Source: Ectocarpus siliculosus (taxonomy: Eukaryota > Sar > Phaeophyceae > Ectocarpales > Ectocarpaceae). From it: a DNA stretch of 64,000 bases. A model generated the notes under the pieces. That model had not been told where the DNA came from. It did not search any database and saw only the letters and a list, made by a program, of their open reading frames with translations. Position numbers and translations under genes: made by a program. Below are positions 9,980 through 21,551 of the stretch, piece by piece. The DNA is taken from contig FN649750.1 of NCBI GenBank assembly GCA_000310025.1, positions 766,723 to 830,722 of the forward strand, written 5' to 3'. Position 1 is the stretch's first letter, and each line of letters begins with the position of its first letter.

Positions 9980-11490
9980 GTGAACAATATCTTTCCGGGG
10001 ACAAGCTCATGTCAAAAACGCTATCGCGAGGCTTCATGGAGCGGTCGTCTGTCCCATTCCAAGTTGCCGCGAGTCCCAAGTCGATTCAAAAATCGCTACA
10101 CGGACAGTAGACTTTCGTAGCCTATGTTTCTATACCATGTCGAGGCAACTGCACTGACTGTCACTGCTGTCGCTGTGCAGCTATTCTCTCCGCTGCAGCT
10201 ACAATCTAGCTGGTACGCAATCACACAGAGTGAGTGTATCCAAACTCAGACGCCCAAGCTGTCTTCAACTGACGGGTACATGATTGGCAAAAGGCCTTCA
10301 CAAATACCGCATCACACCCACGCATGTTAGGATGATCCGAACTGGGGGTAGCTTGTCGCAAGACGTGTGTTGAATAGGGTGTCGGCAACTCGGCGAACTC
10401 GCGCCAAGGAGGAAAGATGCGCTGGGTTTGTTGTATAGACTTCTTCTTCACATGAAAAGCATGGACTCAAATGAACACATACATGAACAGACATGAACTG
10501 CACGCATGTAGACAATATCGCCTCCCTTGAAGTACTCAAGTTCCACAACAAACGCTCCTCGATACTTCCGGCAAAGACGTGTCATGCGACGCTGCCGGAT
10601 GACTCACCGCTATCTCACATCATCGTTGGATACTCCTTGGCCGCGCTCAAGAGCCATCGATCAGGCGAGGTGAAAGCGAGATACCTGAAAGATGGCAAAC
10701 ACCATGCCCGCCCGACCAAGTCTACCCCAAATCACTCTAACTTTCAAGTTGCTGAGAGTCCTCAGGTCGATTCACTGATCGATACTAAACTATTTCTACA
10801 CCATACGATGAATCGACCTCGTCACGGATTAGGAGGTGTTGAATGGAGAGATGGGAACGTTTTTGTCGTGAAGAAAACAACAACAACAACAACAACAGCG
10901 ATAACAATAGACCCCACGAGAAGACTTCGCGACGCACAACAGCTTCACAACAAAACGCTTCTCCATACTTCCGACAAAAACGCACCACCACATATTTATT
11001 TGGATTCCGCGGCCACGCTCAAGAAAATCGATCAGGAAGGCGATACCCATTTATTCCTCTGAAAGATAGTAAAAATGATGCCCGCCCGACCAACATATCT
11101 ACGCAATATCGCGCTCCAAGTTGCAGCGAGTCCTCAAGATGATTCAAAATCGTTATATTACCTACCTGGCAGCCAATATTTCTACACCATTCAACAGACC
11201 TTACGAGTAGAAAATATGGACGTACGCTACCACCACAGTTCCACCACTCTCCTCGATATTTCGGGCAAAGACGCGGCGCCATCGCATAATTGGATACTCC
11301 ACGGCCCGCGCTCAAGAGCAATCCATCGGAGAAGTCGAAGGTTGACAGTCCATGACGCTCCTCGAAACTTCGGGCGAAGACCCGCCATCGCATCGTTGGA
11401 TACTCCGCCCGCCCTCAAGAGCAATCGATCAGACCAGTAGAGGGTATTGCAGATACGAAACTGATCTGATGCCAAACATCATGCCCGTCT
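9980..11490. repeat. Degenerate tandem array
   Basis: At least four diverged units share CTCAAGAGCNATCGATCAG, TTCCGGCAAAGAC or TTCGGGCAAAGAC, GCCCGCCCGACCAA, CAAGTTGC(A)GAGTCC and a TTTCTACACCAT start. The shared words lie near 9985-10140, 10530-10810, 10930-11180, 11230-11345 and 11350-11490. Unit lengths range from about 120 to 400 bases. An AAC run at about 10878-10896 interrupts the array. No coding potential is retained across units. Confidence 0.6.
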
Positions 11491-12179
11491 GACCAGGTCC
11501 TACACGAAAATGCGTGGCCTTGCACGATGTTTCATTTCTTCACTACAGGCACGTTGTTGATACAGACAGGCGTACAACAGTACAACGACACCACACGACG
11601 GTGCACGGCTTCCTCGCTGCGATCGTGAAAAACACTGAATGCGGAGGGCCTTTTCCCCACAGGGCTCGTGCGAGGGGCAAACATGCCACCACACACCTGC
11701 TGCGAGATGCACCTTCGCCCCGTAGAAAATTCAAAATGCGAACAAGGGGGGGGCTGGACAACCCAAAACGTACTTGGATAGGGTAGTCAATAGCAATCTT
11801 ACAACAGGACTAAGGATACACGTCCAGGACAGCGAAACAACCGCGCTGCTACCTTGGGGTGTTCCTCCCCCGATTCAGGGGGCATCTGAATGAAAACACT
11901 ACTTCGAAGTACTCAATACGAAGAATACCGTTTAGAATGAAACGAACCAAGGAAAGACATACGGCAATCCCACGGCCGCTAGGTGACGGACGACCCGGTG
12001 GTCGACGCATACATGCGGTCGGCCTTTGGGCTCCTGAAAGCCTCAGCTTCAACCACGACCATGGCTGCTGCTGCTGCTCCACTGCCGCGTTGCATCTTCG
12101 CAAGCCGTAGACTTAGCCGTCGAGGTAGCAAGGAGCCGTTCCGGTCTCTGAGCACGGCTGCCCATAGTCCATGATCTGG
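11491..12179. other. Intergenic, no gene seen
   Basis: No supported gene. A GCT/CTG run near 12062-12080 gives polyglutamine or polyalanine in chance frames. Confidence 0.35.
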
Positions 12180-12470
12180 ATACGGTTGAACCAAAAAGAG
12201 AACAGACATCGGACGTGATTTTAGAGAGCGGCGCGGAACACCAGGAAGCCAGTCCCGTCATACATGGCGACAATAAAATGATGATGAGGCAATCTATACG
12301 CAGGCTAGAGCGACCAACGGCGCCGGCATGCCGCCGACGGTCTGGGCTTGCCGGAGACAACAAAAGGATGGTAGAACGTGTACCTGCAAGCTCCGTTTGG
12401 TGTTGGCATCGCTATCACGACCGAACCCAAAAGAAAGACGTGCTTGCGGAACAAACCACTGAAGTGTTCG
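12180..12470 (-). repeat. Dispersed repeat R2, copy 1
   Basis: Read on the minus strand, this matches 31840-32110 on the plus strand. Shared blocks include TCTCCGGCAAGCCCAGAC, GCCGGCGGCATGCCGGC or its close variant, GTCGCCATGTATGAC and GGACTGG. It lies directly downstream of the last supported exon of the vWA gene, so open frame in this stretch is probably not coding. Confidence 0.65.
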
Positions 12471-12508
12471 AACCAAACCACAGGTGCTAAACGCAACCAA
12501 GAACTTAC

Positions 12509-15500
12509 AGGCCATGCACAGCAGTTATTGCAAAAGGCGGAGGAGTCATGACAGGACTGCTCGCCCAATGTCTGTGATTTGACTGGCACATAGAAATGGC
12601 TTACCTCGGTGACGCAGCAATCTTCGCCGCCGAACTCGCCGCAGCCCACACCCCCGCATTGACCGCAGTCGGCCAGACAGCAAACCTCGCCCCCGGCAGA
12701 CTCCATTCCGGGGACGCCATTGGTGCACAAAATGAACTGGTCGTCCATGCTGTCTCCGTCCCACGAAACGAAGTCATACGAGCCGCCGCCGGAGCCGCTG
12801 GGCATGTCCGTCTCTTCGGGCACCACGGGGGACATGGAGGGAACAACCGGGTTCAGCACCTCATCTCCTGGAGTCGAAGCGCACGAGTTGGGCGGTGGTT
12901 AAAGAAGGGGTGGATTCAGCGAGGGGTTTGGATGAGGGTGGGCGGGTTTTAACGCAAACGTAGAATCTCGGTTCCACATCCAGATTTGGGTATTGACAAA
13001 AGAAACGATCCACACAATGCTCTTCACGATTGGTTAAAAATAAGTACCGCCGGTCCGTTCTTTTATGGCCGAAAGGAGATTTAATGGCTTTTATTTCTCG
13101 TTGTTGTCACAAAGGATTCACATCGGCATGATGAATAGATCGGCCGGTTTAACTCACCGTCAATGTAGCAAGGAGACGCTCCAGTTGCAGCGCAAGCCTC
13201 TCCCTCTTCCACGATTCTGTTTTGATCACGCCGTTAGTGCCAAAGAGGTGATGAGCAGGAGGGAGCGAGTAAACGAAAATGGCGTCATTAGGTGGTGCTG
13301 TTCGCGGCCGACCTTGCAACTCTGCATGAACCAACACCTTAGTCCTTCCAAAGATACACGGATGGGAGAACCACATCAAAAATGAGCTCGAGGGGCCTTG
13401 GACACTCACTCGCTCTCGCAGCAGTCGTAGGACCCTCCCGGGCGCCCGCTGCAGCCAACACCACCGCAAGACCCGCAAGTCAACGCGCAGCACGCTTTGC
13501 CGTTGGACGACTCGATGCCGTAAACACCGTTGCTGCACCTCTCTATGTCTGTTGCGGTCGGCGAGGGAGGAGAGCGGCAGGGGGAGGCGGGAGCGGTGGC
13601 GTTCGATTGTTGTATAGAGCGGAGCTTTTACTGTAATTGCAGCGGGGGACCAAATGCTCTCGAATCGACCCACACGCGGAACTCGCTTGGCTTGCGCCAG
13701 ATCGATTGCAGAGCGAACGAAACAGCAGCTTATGGGGCAGTCCCTCAACCAAGATACAACAATCAAAGTGGACGAAAACTAACAATTCATGCGAAAAAAA
13801 CAAAGTTCGGCCGATCAGCGCCTTCCCTGCCTTCACACTCGCATGCGTACGTTTGCTGTGTTTTGGTGGTTCGTGCCGAGAAAAAAGGCTATTGTTGTTC
13901 AGGTTTTCTAGGGTTGAGGCGCCAAAGCTAAAAATCATGGAACAATAATAGTCGAACGCTGATAAATGAAGGACATATCTCAACTTTTGATTTCCTGCCT
14001 TTGAAGAGAAAGCCGTTGGAAGACTCAACATTCCTCGCCCGGTCTATCCTTGAAAATGGATTGAACAATTGGCTGTCCACAAAATCTAGACAAGGAAGCG
14101 AGGCAGCTCCGAGCGTAGGCACAAGTAAAAAAAAGCTGGCATGCATAGTTGTTCGCGCCTCAGAAGAGTGAGGCAGCACCTACCGCTAGTCGGGGCGCTG
14201 TCCGGTCCAGAGACAGGTGAGGGTGCCGTGTAGACGGGGGCTTGCACCGGCGCGGAGCCTGGCGTGGTCGGGGCCGTTCCAGGGTAAGTAGGGGCGGTTC
14301 CAGGGGTGGACGAGCCCTCGCCACCAGTAGGGGCCGAGTAGACAGGTGCCTCTACGGGCGCAGTGCCGGGAGTAGTCGGAGCACCTCCTATCGGGGCCGG
14401 GGTTTCGATGTAGTGGGGAGCAGGCCCGGGAACGGTCGGGACTGGATAAATCAGGCCGACAAGGGTCGGGGGCGGAGGGTCGCCGTGCATTATTTAGTGG
14501 GTGCACAGTCTTTATGGAAGCAGTCATGCTTTCGAATACAAAATTCCCAATGATTTGAAATGAAATCGTTCGAATACAATTTTGTATTGTTGGTGGATGC
14601 ACAACGTTCACTGAAAAAGACGTGACGATTCCTCAATGTCTTGCCTGGAAATCTCTTCACAGTCGTTGATGCCAGTGTTTCACTCGGCAGCACTAGTAAT
14701 ACCAACCTCCTCGACATCGAACACGGGTGCTATGAATAGGCGTGGGGTGCGTCACAGCGTTTGCCGTGTGGACTTCAGAGCTGCATATCATGTGGCTCTA
14801 CCGCGGTTTCGACCATCGGAGTACGTCTACCCAGAAATCAAGTGTCGACAGTACGCTACAAGGCGTTAAGTAGGTAATGCATCAGCACCGGAGAGGGTGG
14901 GCACGCATGTGCAGAGTGCAGACAGCCTGGAGGCCAGAAAAATCGCGACCGGACCGAGGAGGGCCACGCATGAAAGCTCGTTACTCACCGTCCCTGCTGT
15001 CGTCGTCATACCACGGGTCGTAGGTGTACGAGTACGAGTCCGAGAAGTCGAAGGAGAAGTCGAAGACGTCATCGGAGGAATCATATACAGGGGCAGCGGG
15101 CCCTGCAACAAGACACGGAAGGAAGGCGGGAAGTGGTGGTGGCGGAGGCAGCGGCAGGAGAGGTTAGGGTCGACGTCCTGGCAGCTTCGACCATTCTCGG
15201 AAGCGTGCGCTCGCGCGCACGTGCGCCTCGTTTGGACGGAAATCCCAAGACACGAGGGGCGGCAGTGGAACAGGCACGTTTTGAAGGGTGGTGGCATTGG
15301 TATCTTCTAAACAGGCTCCCGAGCAAGCTACCTCATCTACGGCTGTACACAGGTGGCCCATGATTCCCCTCCACGTTTGAGACGAGTAACTCCGCAAGTC
15401 TCCGTAGCGGGTGTCGTGAAAGTGGGTGGAATGATCTCCAGCAATACGCGATGTTCTTCGAGTGTTTGGTATAGGTGCGGAGGATTGGGTGGAAACTACA

Positions 15501-18500
15501 ATATATCCTGTTTATGAAACGTGACAGCAAGGTCAAGAATCGGCCGAAAAAGGCCGGGCCGGGCTGTTTGCCGAGAAAATCGAGGGAATAATACGCCCCA
15601 CACCCGATGGAACAGAGCGGCGAACGACTCCTACGGACAGGGTGTCTATTTGCTCATCACCTCCGGACGAGAGTGAGAGACCGGTGGCGGCACACAAAGG
15701 CCTCTGCGACACCCCAGAAAAAATATTCGTTGATGAAAATGTATGGCATATGAAAAACTGCCGCTGTCACTTGTGCCTTGAGTCATGTGCATGCGCCTGG
15801 CACGCAGCGTAGACCGAGCATTTCCACCTGATGCTCACGACGAATCAAGTTTCATGGCCCATTCCTAAGCGGACCCATGCGTACCTTGGCATCTACCCTA
15901 CACATCGTATGATGCAACGGCAACAGTACCTACCCGGAGTCGCGGGGGTAGCGAAGGTCGGCGAAGGAGTGGCGTCATCATCTGGTGGAGTTGTGATTCC
16001 CGTTGACGTTGCCGTTTCAAACGGCCGTTCGTTGCAGTAGTGTTGCCGATGAGACGTTTAAGCGCGGCAGAGCAAGCGGTACAGGGCAAAGGGAGATGGC
16101 ACTTTCTTTAGGCATCAACGTACGAAGGCGAGCACGGGTTCTCAACATCCATGCAACAGCTTCCTCCGTCGTTTTCCTGGCTGCGACAAGGACGAAAGTG
16201 CAAGAACCTTCAGGAGGTTCGTCGCGAAACGTGGTCGAGTAGACTGCCCGCAGGTTGTGCAGGCTCCAAGTTCATCCGCAACGCATCCAAATGTTTTGGC
16301 GATAATCGAGGAATGAGGGCGGCGCTGCGTTCCACGGAAACAACATGCAGCATCATTGCCAACGAACCGAAAGGCTACCACATCGCGATTACCGCTACAA
16401 ACAAAGACGCCAGAAAAATCTGATCGGCACGGGTTACTGATAAACGTGGGCAAGTCAAGAAAACATCGACAGACCCACCACAACCGTGTCAACATGAGGC
16501 TCCTGTGCGTGGCCGAATCTACCATCTCTCCGTGGTCGGTGCCTCATCAGCATGGCGCCAGATACTTTCACGCCGAGATCATCAACCATCCTGTCTTCAC
16601 GCAGACCGTTCGACTAGTCAGGTCTGACTAGTCTACCAGTCTGAATAGTGAGTGCTGATTGCTAGTATGGTTTCGCTTCGTTTCAACAAAGGTTGAACGC
16701 GTGTGCCGTAACTTACCGCAGACGGGCACGACCGCCTCCCCCTCGAGGGCTGAAAGGTCGGGCGTGTTCCCCTCGTCGTCGGCATAGGACACGGAAGCGA
16801 TGACCTCGGCGCCCTCAGGCTGCCCGCACCAGTCCAGCCAGACCTCGAAGTTGGTCGGGGTGGCCTCGAGGTCGTCGACGGTGAAGACCACGTCGCCGCC
16901 GTCGTAGGTGGCCACGCCGCCGTCCACGGTGGCCTCGGTCACCATGCCGTTGAACTGGACCGTCACCGTGGCGCCCGTGGCGGCGCAGGGAACGCTTCCG
17001 CCGGAGGTGGAGACGATGTCATCGAGGGCGACTGAGACCAAACAGGTGGGAGCGGTCGCGCGGTCGAGGGGATGGGGGCGGCGCTTTCGTCAAGGGTACG
17101 GGAGAAGTCAAGCGTTCGGGGGACGATAACGTGTGGATTGCTGTACAAATACAACGCTTTGGGAGCGAATCGAAACCTTGCTGGCCAACGACGAACAATC
17201 AACTACACAAATAAACATTTCAGTGAAAGTTGGACACTCACGGTCCAACTCCTCGAAGTTGTCGACGTCGAAGACGTTCGCCTCGTCCCCTCCGATGGCG
17301 AGGAGGTTCTCCTGGGACGGGCCCGAACCCACACCGACGGCGTACAGGATGGTGCCCTCAGCCCGGGCTGCGTCGGCTTCATCCTGCGTGACGGAAAAAA
17401 AAAAGCGTGCGCAGCCCACAGGAAGCAGACGGGGGAGGAAGTGAGGATTTCAAATGGTCTTCATGCACTATAAAAGACATCTCAAGATTTGGGTACAGGC
17501 AGGCGGTAAACTCGACGCTCGACACAGTCGTTGGTGCACGCGATCTGGATCGGGACGAATCAGTCCCGCAAACAAGGGCATCGATCCAACAAACCCTGCC
17601 GTGCTTGCGGCTTTCCCCATCGCCCCCGTCACGGTGAAACGAAATGTAGCGTGCCACGATATGCGCTACCCACCCGACATAGAATACCCAAACGAAGCCA
17701 TCCCTTGGCCGCGAATAGAAGAGCTATGGTTCCAACGCAAGGTACCAACGTGTAGCAAACACAGAGGGCTCACCCGCAGAATCTCCGTTTAAGCAAGCCC
17801 AAAAAAAAAAATACATAGTCGTGCGCAAGCGAACCTGAGGGTCGGGCGCAGCTCCGTCAGTAGTGACGATCATGAACGACGTAGCGGCGGGAGAGGCGCT
17901 GAGGAGCTCCCTGCCCTTGGCGATGCCGTCGATGATGTCGGTCCCGCCCGAGTGCTTGACGTCCGCGTCTACGAAGGCGTTGAAGTCCTCGAGGGAGTAG
18001 AATGTGCCGCCCTCCGAAGCGTCGGAAGCGAACTGGGCGAAGGAGGCGCTGCCGCCGTTCGTGAAGAGGTTCTGTTCGGCGAAGGACGCCACCGTGTTCT
18101 TGGCGAACTCCTTCGACAGCTCCCAGTCGGCGGTGCCGACGCTGCCCGAGGCGTCGATGATGACGGCCACGTTGACCTGTATTGTCGGCATGCGGGATCA
18201 TTGGTGGATGAGATTGGTGTAGGGCGATGTCACGTGGCTGCACGTACATGGCGAGTGTCACTGCATACAATGCACAATCCGTGTCCCGTCCGGAAAAAAT
18301 CAATCCGTTCAGCTTGCGGGTCGACCCACCGTCGAGAGCATGCAGGTGCTCATGCCTTAAATCTCTCTTCGAACAACCAACCAATCGTCTGAGTTAGCTA
18401 TCATGTAGGTCTCAGAAAGGGCGAACATGATTCGGCCTGCCAAAAGAGATACCGCTGACGTGATCACCGATTTTGCTTCGACAAGAGCACAACAATTAAA

Positions 18501-18931
18501 AGCTTCGTACAATATTGCCGTGACAGCGAGCAGCCTCGGACACCCGACAACGTATTACGTTGACGTGGGGATCGTTTCAAGCTTCATTGGTCACCACCAC
18601 ACCGTCAAAAATACGTAGGGGGGCGAGGGAGGGGTATATGGTAGAGAGACAAGGTCCCTCTGCGCGCGAATAAGGCAAGCACGCCGCGAATGTGCCCACA
18701 GGAAGGGGTTGGAACTGCCGTTACGAGACTGTCAAAGCAGGGAGGACTTACCGTGTTCGCAGTCACCGTGGTCTGCCCCTCCATGGTGAATGAGTACTGG
18801 CTGCCCGCTTCGCAGGGGCAGTTGGCCGCCCATGTCGGGTCCGCCACCTGGACGCAAGACTCCTGGCCGTATACGCCTCTACCCAGGAAGAGAGAGAGCG
18901 CGCCGGTGGCGAGAAGACTAAATCGATCCAT
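12509..18931 (-). CDS. Secreted vWA-domain protein with two cysteine-rich modules
   Basis: Eleven exons join in phase: 18931-18752, 18176-17835, 17383-17242, 17031-16717, 15981-15934, 15102-14989, 14441-14184, 13548-13410, 13216-13158, 12867-12605 and 12571-12509 (641 codons). Residues 1-23 are a signal peptide (MDRFSLLATGALSLFLGRG, likely cut near VYGQE). Residues 61-225 are a vWA domain: VAVIIDASGSVG has the DxSxS MIDAS, HSGGTDIIDGI supplies the threonine and VTTDG the aspartate. Residues 225-326 look beta-rich and end in VVPVC. Residues 327-466 are an Asp/Tyr/Ser stretch followed by a Pro/Thr/Ala linker with APVY repeats. Residues 467-532 and about 560-641 are two related modules, CSNGVYGIESSNGKACC..CGSCGGVGC and CTNGVPGMESAGGEVCC..CGQCGGVGC, each ending in CC and a further Cys pair. 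The expected role is metal-dependent adhesion or matrix binding outside the cell. The small exon 15981-15934 and the 3' end are the weakest parts. Without the last donor (GTAAGT at 12508) the frame runs to a stop at 12305. Confidence 0.82.
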
Positions 18932-19137
18932 GGTCGTGCCGATGCCGCCGCCGCTGCTGCGCTGTTGCATTGTAGGAGGCAAAGGGACCGGAAAGGCAAT
19001 ATCATAGCTTCGCTTCGGAAATTCAAACAAGCGTACCGGAATTGTTTAGATTCGTCACCCATCTGTGATTGAGCGCACATCAGGTGTTGGCACCAGAAAG
19101 AAAAATAAAGTAATATATATTGCTGCGCCGCTATCGG

Positions 19138-19210
19138 TGATATCGCACCTGGTGCGGTCACGGATCCACATAGTCTACAACCTCAGACGGACACGGGAGG
19201 AATGGCACTA
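19138..19210. repeat. TCGCACC-word sequence 5' of the vWA gene
   Basis: TATCGCACCTGGTGCGGTCA at about 19141 is another occurrence of the GCACC/GGTGCG word. Further copies follow at 19600-19890 (ATCGCACCAA, ATCGCACCCG, GGTGCGCA) and 20840-20965. No boundaries are defined. Confidence 0.35.
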
Positions 19211-19417
19211 CAGTGCCGGCCCGCTCATGAGAAACGTCTAGATTTGCGAGGCTCAAACCTTGTTTTGTTGCCACCTCTGAGCAAAGGCTTTTTTGTAGGA
19301 ATTGATGTAGCGCCGGCCGCTGTGCTCAATTTCTTAGGGCATTTTTTCTACGTTTGTCCAAATGTGAGCCTCAGTTTCTTAGCAACACATTTCCTGGGAA
19401 CGGACCGGCACTGCCGG
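19211..19417. mobile_element. Inverted-repeat element B2 (about 207 bp)
   Basis: The left end CAGTGCCGGCCCGCTCATGA at 19211 follows TA. The right end, read inverted, is CCGGCAGTGCCGGTCCGTTC with TA at 19418-19419, so the inverted repeat matches after a 4-base offset. The word TTTCTTAG occurs twice inside, and the inner left terminus carries TGAGAAA. The ends resemble those of element B1 at 20172-20675. Non-coding. Confidence 0.55.
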
Positions 19418-20171
19418 TACCTACCGCCGTACCGAGGAGCACAAACAAACGTAAACTTGCGGCATTTGAAAATCACCATAATTCGCAGACACCGGTGAGT
19501 GTTTTCGCGAAGGGTCTTGTGTGTGTGGTACGGGACCTGTACAACGCGAAGCTGCCTCGCCTGTACCAGGAGGCGGATGTGTCCGTTTCTTCAGTGTCTC
19601 CGCGATAGGTGTCATCGCACCAACGTGCCTGCACTCAGCAACGTCAAAGGGCTGAACTCCAGTGTATTTTTCCGCATCGCACCCATCCTGTCATCGCACC
19701 CGGGGGCACTTCTATAACGAAACGACTTTCCGGACCGGTATTATATGCATAACCGGGCAGGCGGAGAGATAGCAACGGTCGGGGAGATCGCACCAATCTG
19801 GGAGGTGGCACGGGGTGCGCAAACAAAACCAAGAATTTGATGATATCGATGTCCGCAACGGGGTCGGTCAGATCGCACCCGGGCAGATCTCACCGATCCC
19901 CGATTCCAAGAATAAGCTCTTTGGATCTGCTGGAAAGAGGTGCATGTATGTGCGCACCTTTTTCCTGTGGGGACGGTGTCAGCGGGGCGCCATTCCTTTC
20001 TGTACTAGTCTGCGTATACGGGATGTACTGAACGTGTGTACGGTCGTGGTTCACACCCGATGGTGGTTGGTTTCATTGGAGTTGGCATGGACGTTTCCAA
20101 CCGTACACTCAACCAAGCACACGACTTACAAGCCGCAACGTACCTCACCTTACACAACGATATCTAGCGTA
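19418..20171. other. Intergenic with GCACC-word cluster
   Basis: No gene is seen. Between 19605 and 19890 the word ATCGCACC or GGTGCG occurs about seven times at irregular spacing, similar to 5740-5940 and 20840-20965. A 194-residue open frame at 19815-20399 runs across this repeat and into element B1 and is not called. Confidence 0.4.
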
Positions 20172-20675
20172 CAGTTAACGCCCGCAATTAAGAAACGCTT
20201 ATTTCAGGTCCAGCCTCGAATTCTTATTGTGGGCTATAAAATCAGCGTATGTCGTTCAGTTTCGTACATCATGTTTCTTATTTTTTCGTGCAGCCAAATC
20301 CGAATGAATTTCTTAAATCGGCAGTTTCTTATTTCTCTGCATTTCTCGCCTCCCGTACTCAACCCCGAGAGACTCAGTTACGGGGGCGCGTACAACTAAC
20401 AATAATGCACTATGGGAGGGGGGGGGTAGGGCAGAGGGGAAAAGAGCGAGAGAGCTGTGGGGTTTGTTTCTTATTCGACACACTCCCCCGTAACCCCTCG
20501 TTTCTTACATAGTAGTAGGGCAGCGGTCGCTGCTGTGTTTCTTATTGAGACATTTCTTATTGTGAGACCCAGATTGGCCTCTGTAGTATGTTTCTCAACC
20601 CTAATTTCTTATTTTTCGTGAAAAAGTGAGCATCAATTTCTTAACAAAATATTTCTTAATTGCGGGCGCTCACTG
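20172..20675. mobile_element. TA-flanked inverted-repeat element B1 with iterated TTTCTTA word
   Basis: The left terminus CAGTTAACGCCCGCAATTAA continues as GAAA. The right terminus, TTTCTTAATTGCGGGCGCTC then ACTG, is its near-perfect inverted copy. TA borders both sides (20170-20171 and 20676-20677), and the CAGT..ACTG ends are typical of Tc1-type elements. Inside, TTTCTTA or TTCTTA recurs about eleven times, nearly all in one orientation (for example near 20219, 20275, 20309, 20325, 20465, 20500, 20538, 20553, 20602, 20635 and 20650). No transposase ORF. Confidence 0.75.
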
Positions 20676-20839
20676 TACTGCTGCGTACGTTCTGGTATTG
20701 TGGATGGAGCAAGACCGAAACAAAAGCGCAACCTGCGACCGACCGTGTGTATACCGGTTCCTCAGATGGAAACGATGTGCGGTGTACCCGACCTAGAACA
20801 CCGCTTTGTCTTCTGGTAGGTTGGTAATTGTCCAAGAGG

Positions 20840-20965
20840 CGGAGAGATGGCACCGGTCGTGGAGATGGCACCGGGGTGCCTTGAAAAAGCTAAACGAAAA
20901 ATGGACGAAATAAATCATTGTGTTTCCACACAGGGGTCGGCGAGATCGCACCGGGGTGCGCAAAA
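20840..20965. repeat. GCACC-word cluster
   Basis: GAGATGGCACCGGTCG, GAGATGGCACCGGGGTGCC and GAGATCGCACCGGGGTGCGC occur within 125 bases. The last word also matches 19790-19830. The arrangement suggests a short non-autonomous element, but no termini were identified. Confidence 0.4.
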
Positions 20966-21028
20966 CAAGAAAAAGGAAAAAACGACAGCTACCACCAAAC
21001 AAACTGTCTTGTTGAGCCTGTTACCCGC

Positions 21029-21190
21029 AGGGGAGATGTCCCGATATGCTGCCTGGGAAATCGTAGATATCCAGGTAGCTTTTTCTGACGCTATGAATTC
21101 ATTGCTAATCTGTCTCTGACTTTTTTCTATGAACATAGAGATGGATTCGTTGCGTCATATTAAGAATAAAATTAAAAGGAAAAAACGGCC
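21029..21190 (+). repeat. Dispersed repeat R3, copy 1
   Basis: CAGGGGAGATGTCCCGATAT, then GGGAAATCGTAGATATCCAG and TTTTTCTGACGC, align with 44360-44425 (CAGGGGAAATATCGCTGTGT, GGGAAATCGTGGAAATAAAG, CTTCGCTGACG). Both continue to GAGATGGANTCGTTG followed by an A-rich run. The GAGATGGATTCGT word also appears at 60024 and 63780. Confidence 0.5.
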
Positions 21191-21551
21191 AGGGAATCGT
21201 TGGTCGGCAAGTGCCTTCATCTCTCCGGCTTTTGCCGTGTAAATTTACTTCGAAATTGCGTGTACCCCGTGCGCAGCAGCCAGCCAGACAGCACCCGGGG
21301 ATGTTTTGTGTTCGCGGTGCTTTTGTGCACACACGGAATAGATAGGCAATATTGTACCATCACACAGCACACAGCACCTGCGTGCGTGTTTGTGTTGTAC
21401 GTGATTGGAAATCAAACGGTAGTCTACTACAGCAAACGGTACTACCGTTTGGTATCTGTCAAAGGCTGTGGCGAGGTAAGGCACCGCAGTCGTGCCCTCG
21501 AACGCAGCATCAGCCAAAAACACAACAGCACCACATCAACACAATTGGTCC

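Noticed and set aside
9623-10120. 165-residue plus-strand open frame
   Set aside because: It runs into the tandem array, and its composition is not protein-like.
12305-12508. Open extension of the last vWA exon as certain coding sequence
   Set aside because: It overlaps dispersed repeat R2 and follows a good donor, so it is mentioned only as an alternative end.
15985-16089. Longer version of vWA exon 5 with a frame reaching NERPFETATS
   Set aside because: The frame is open upstream but has no AG acceptor before a TAA. The acceptor CCACCAG at 15982 gives correct phase on both sides.
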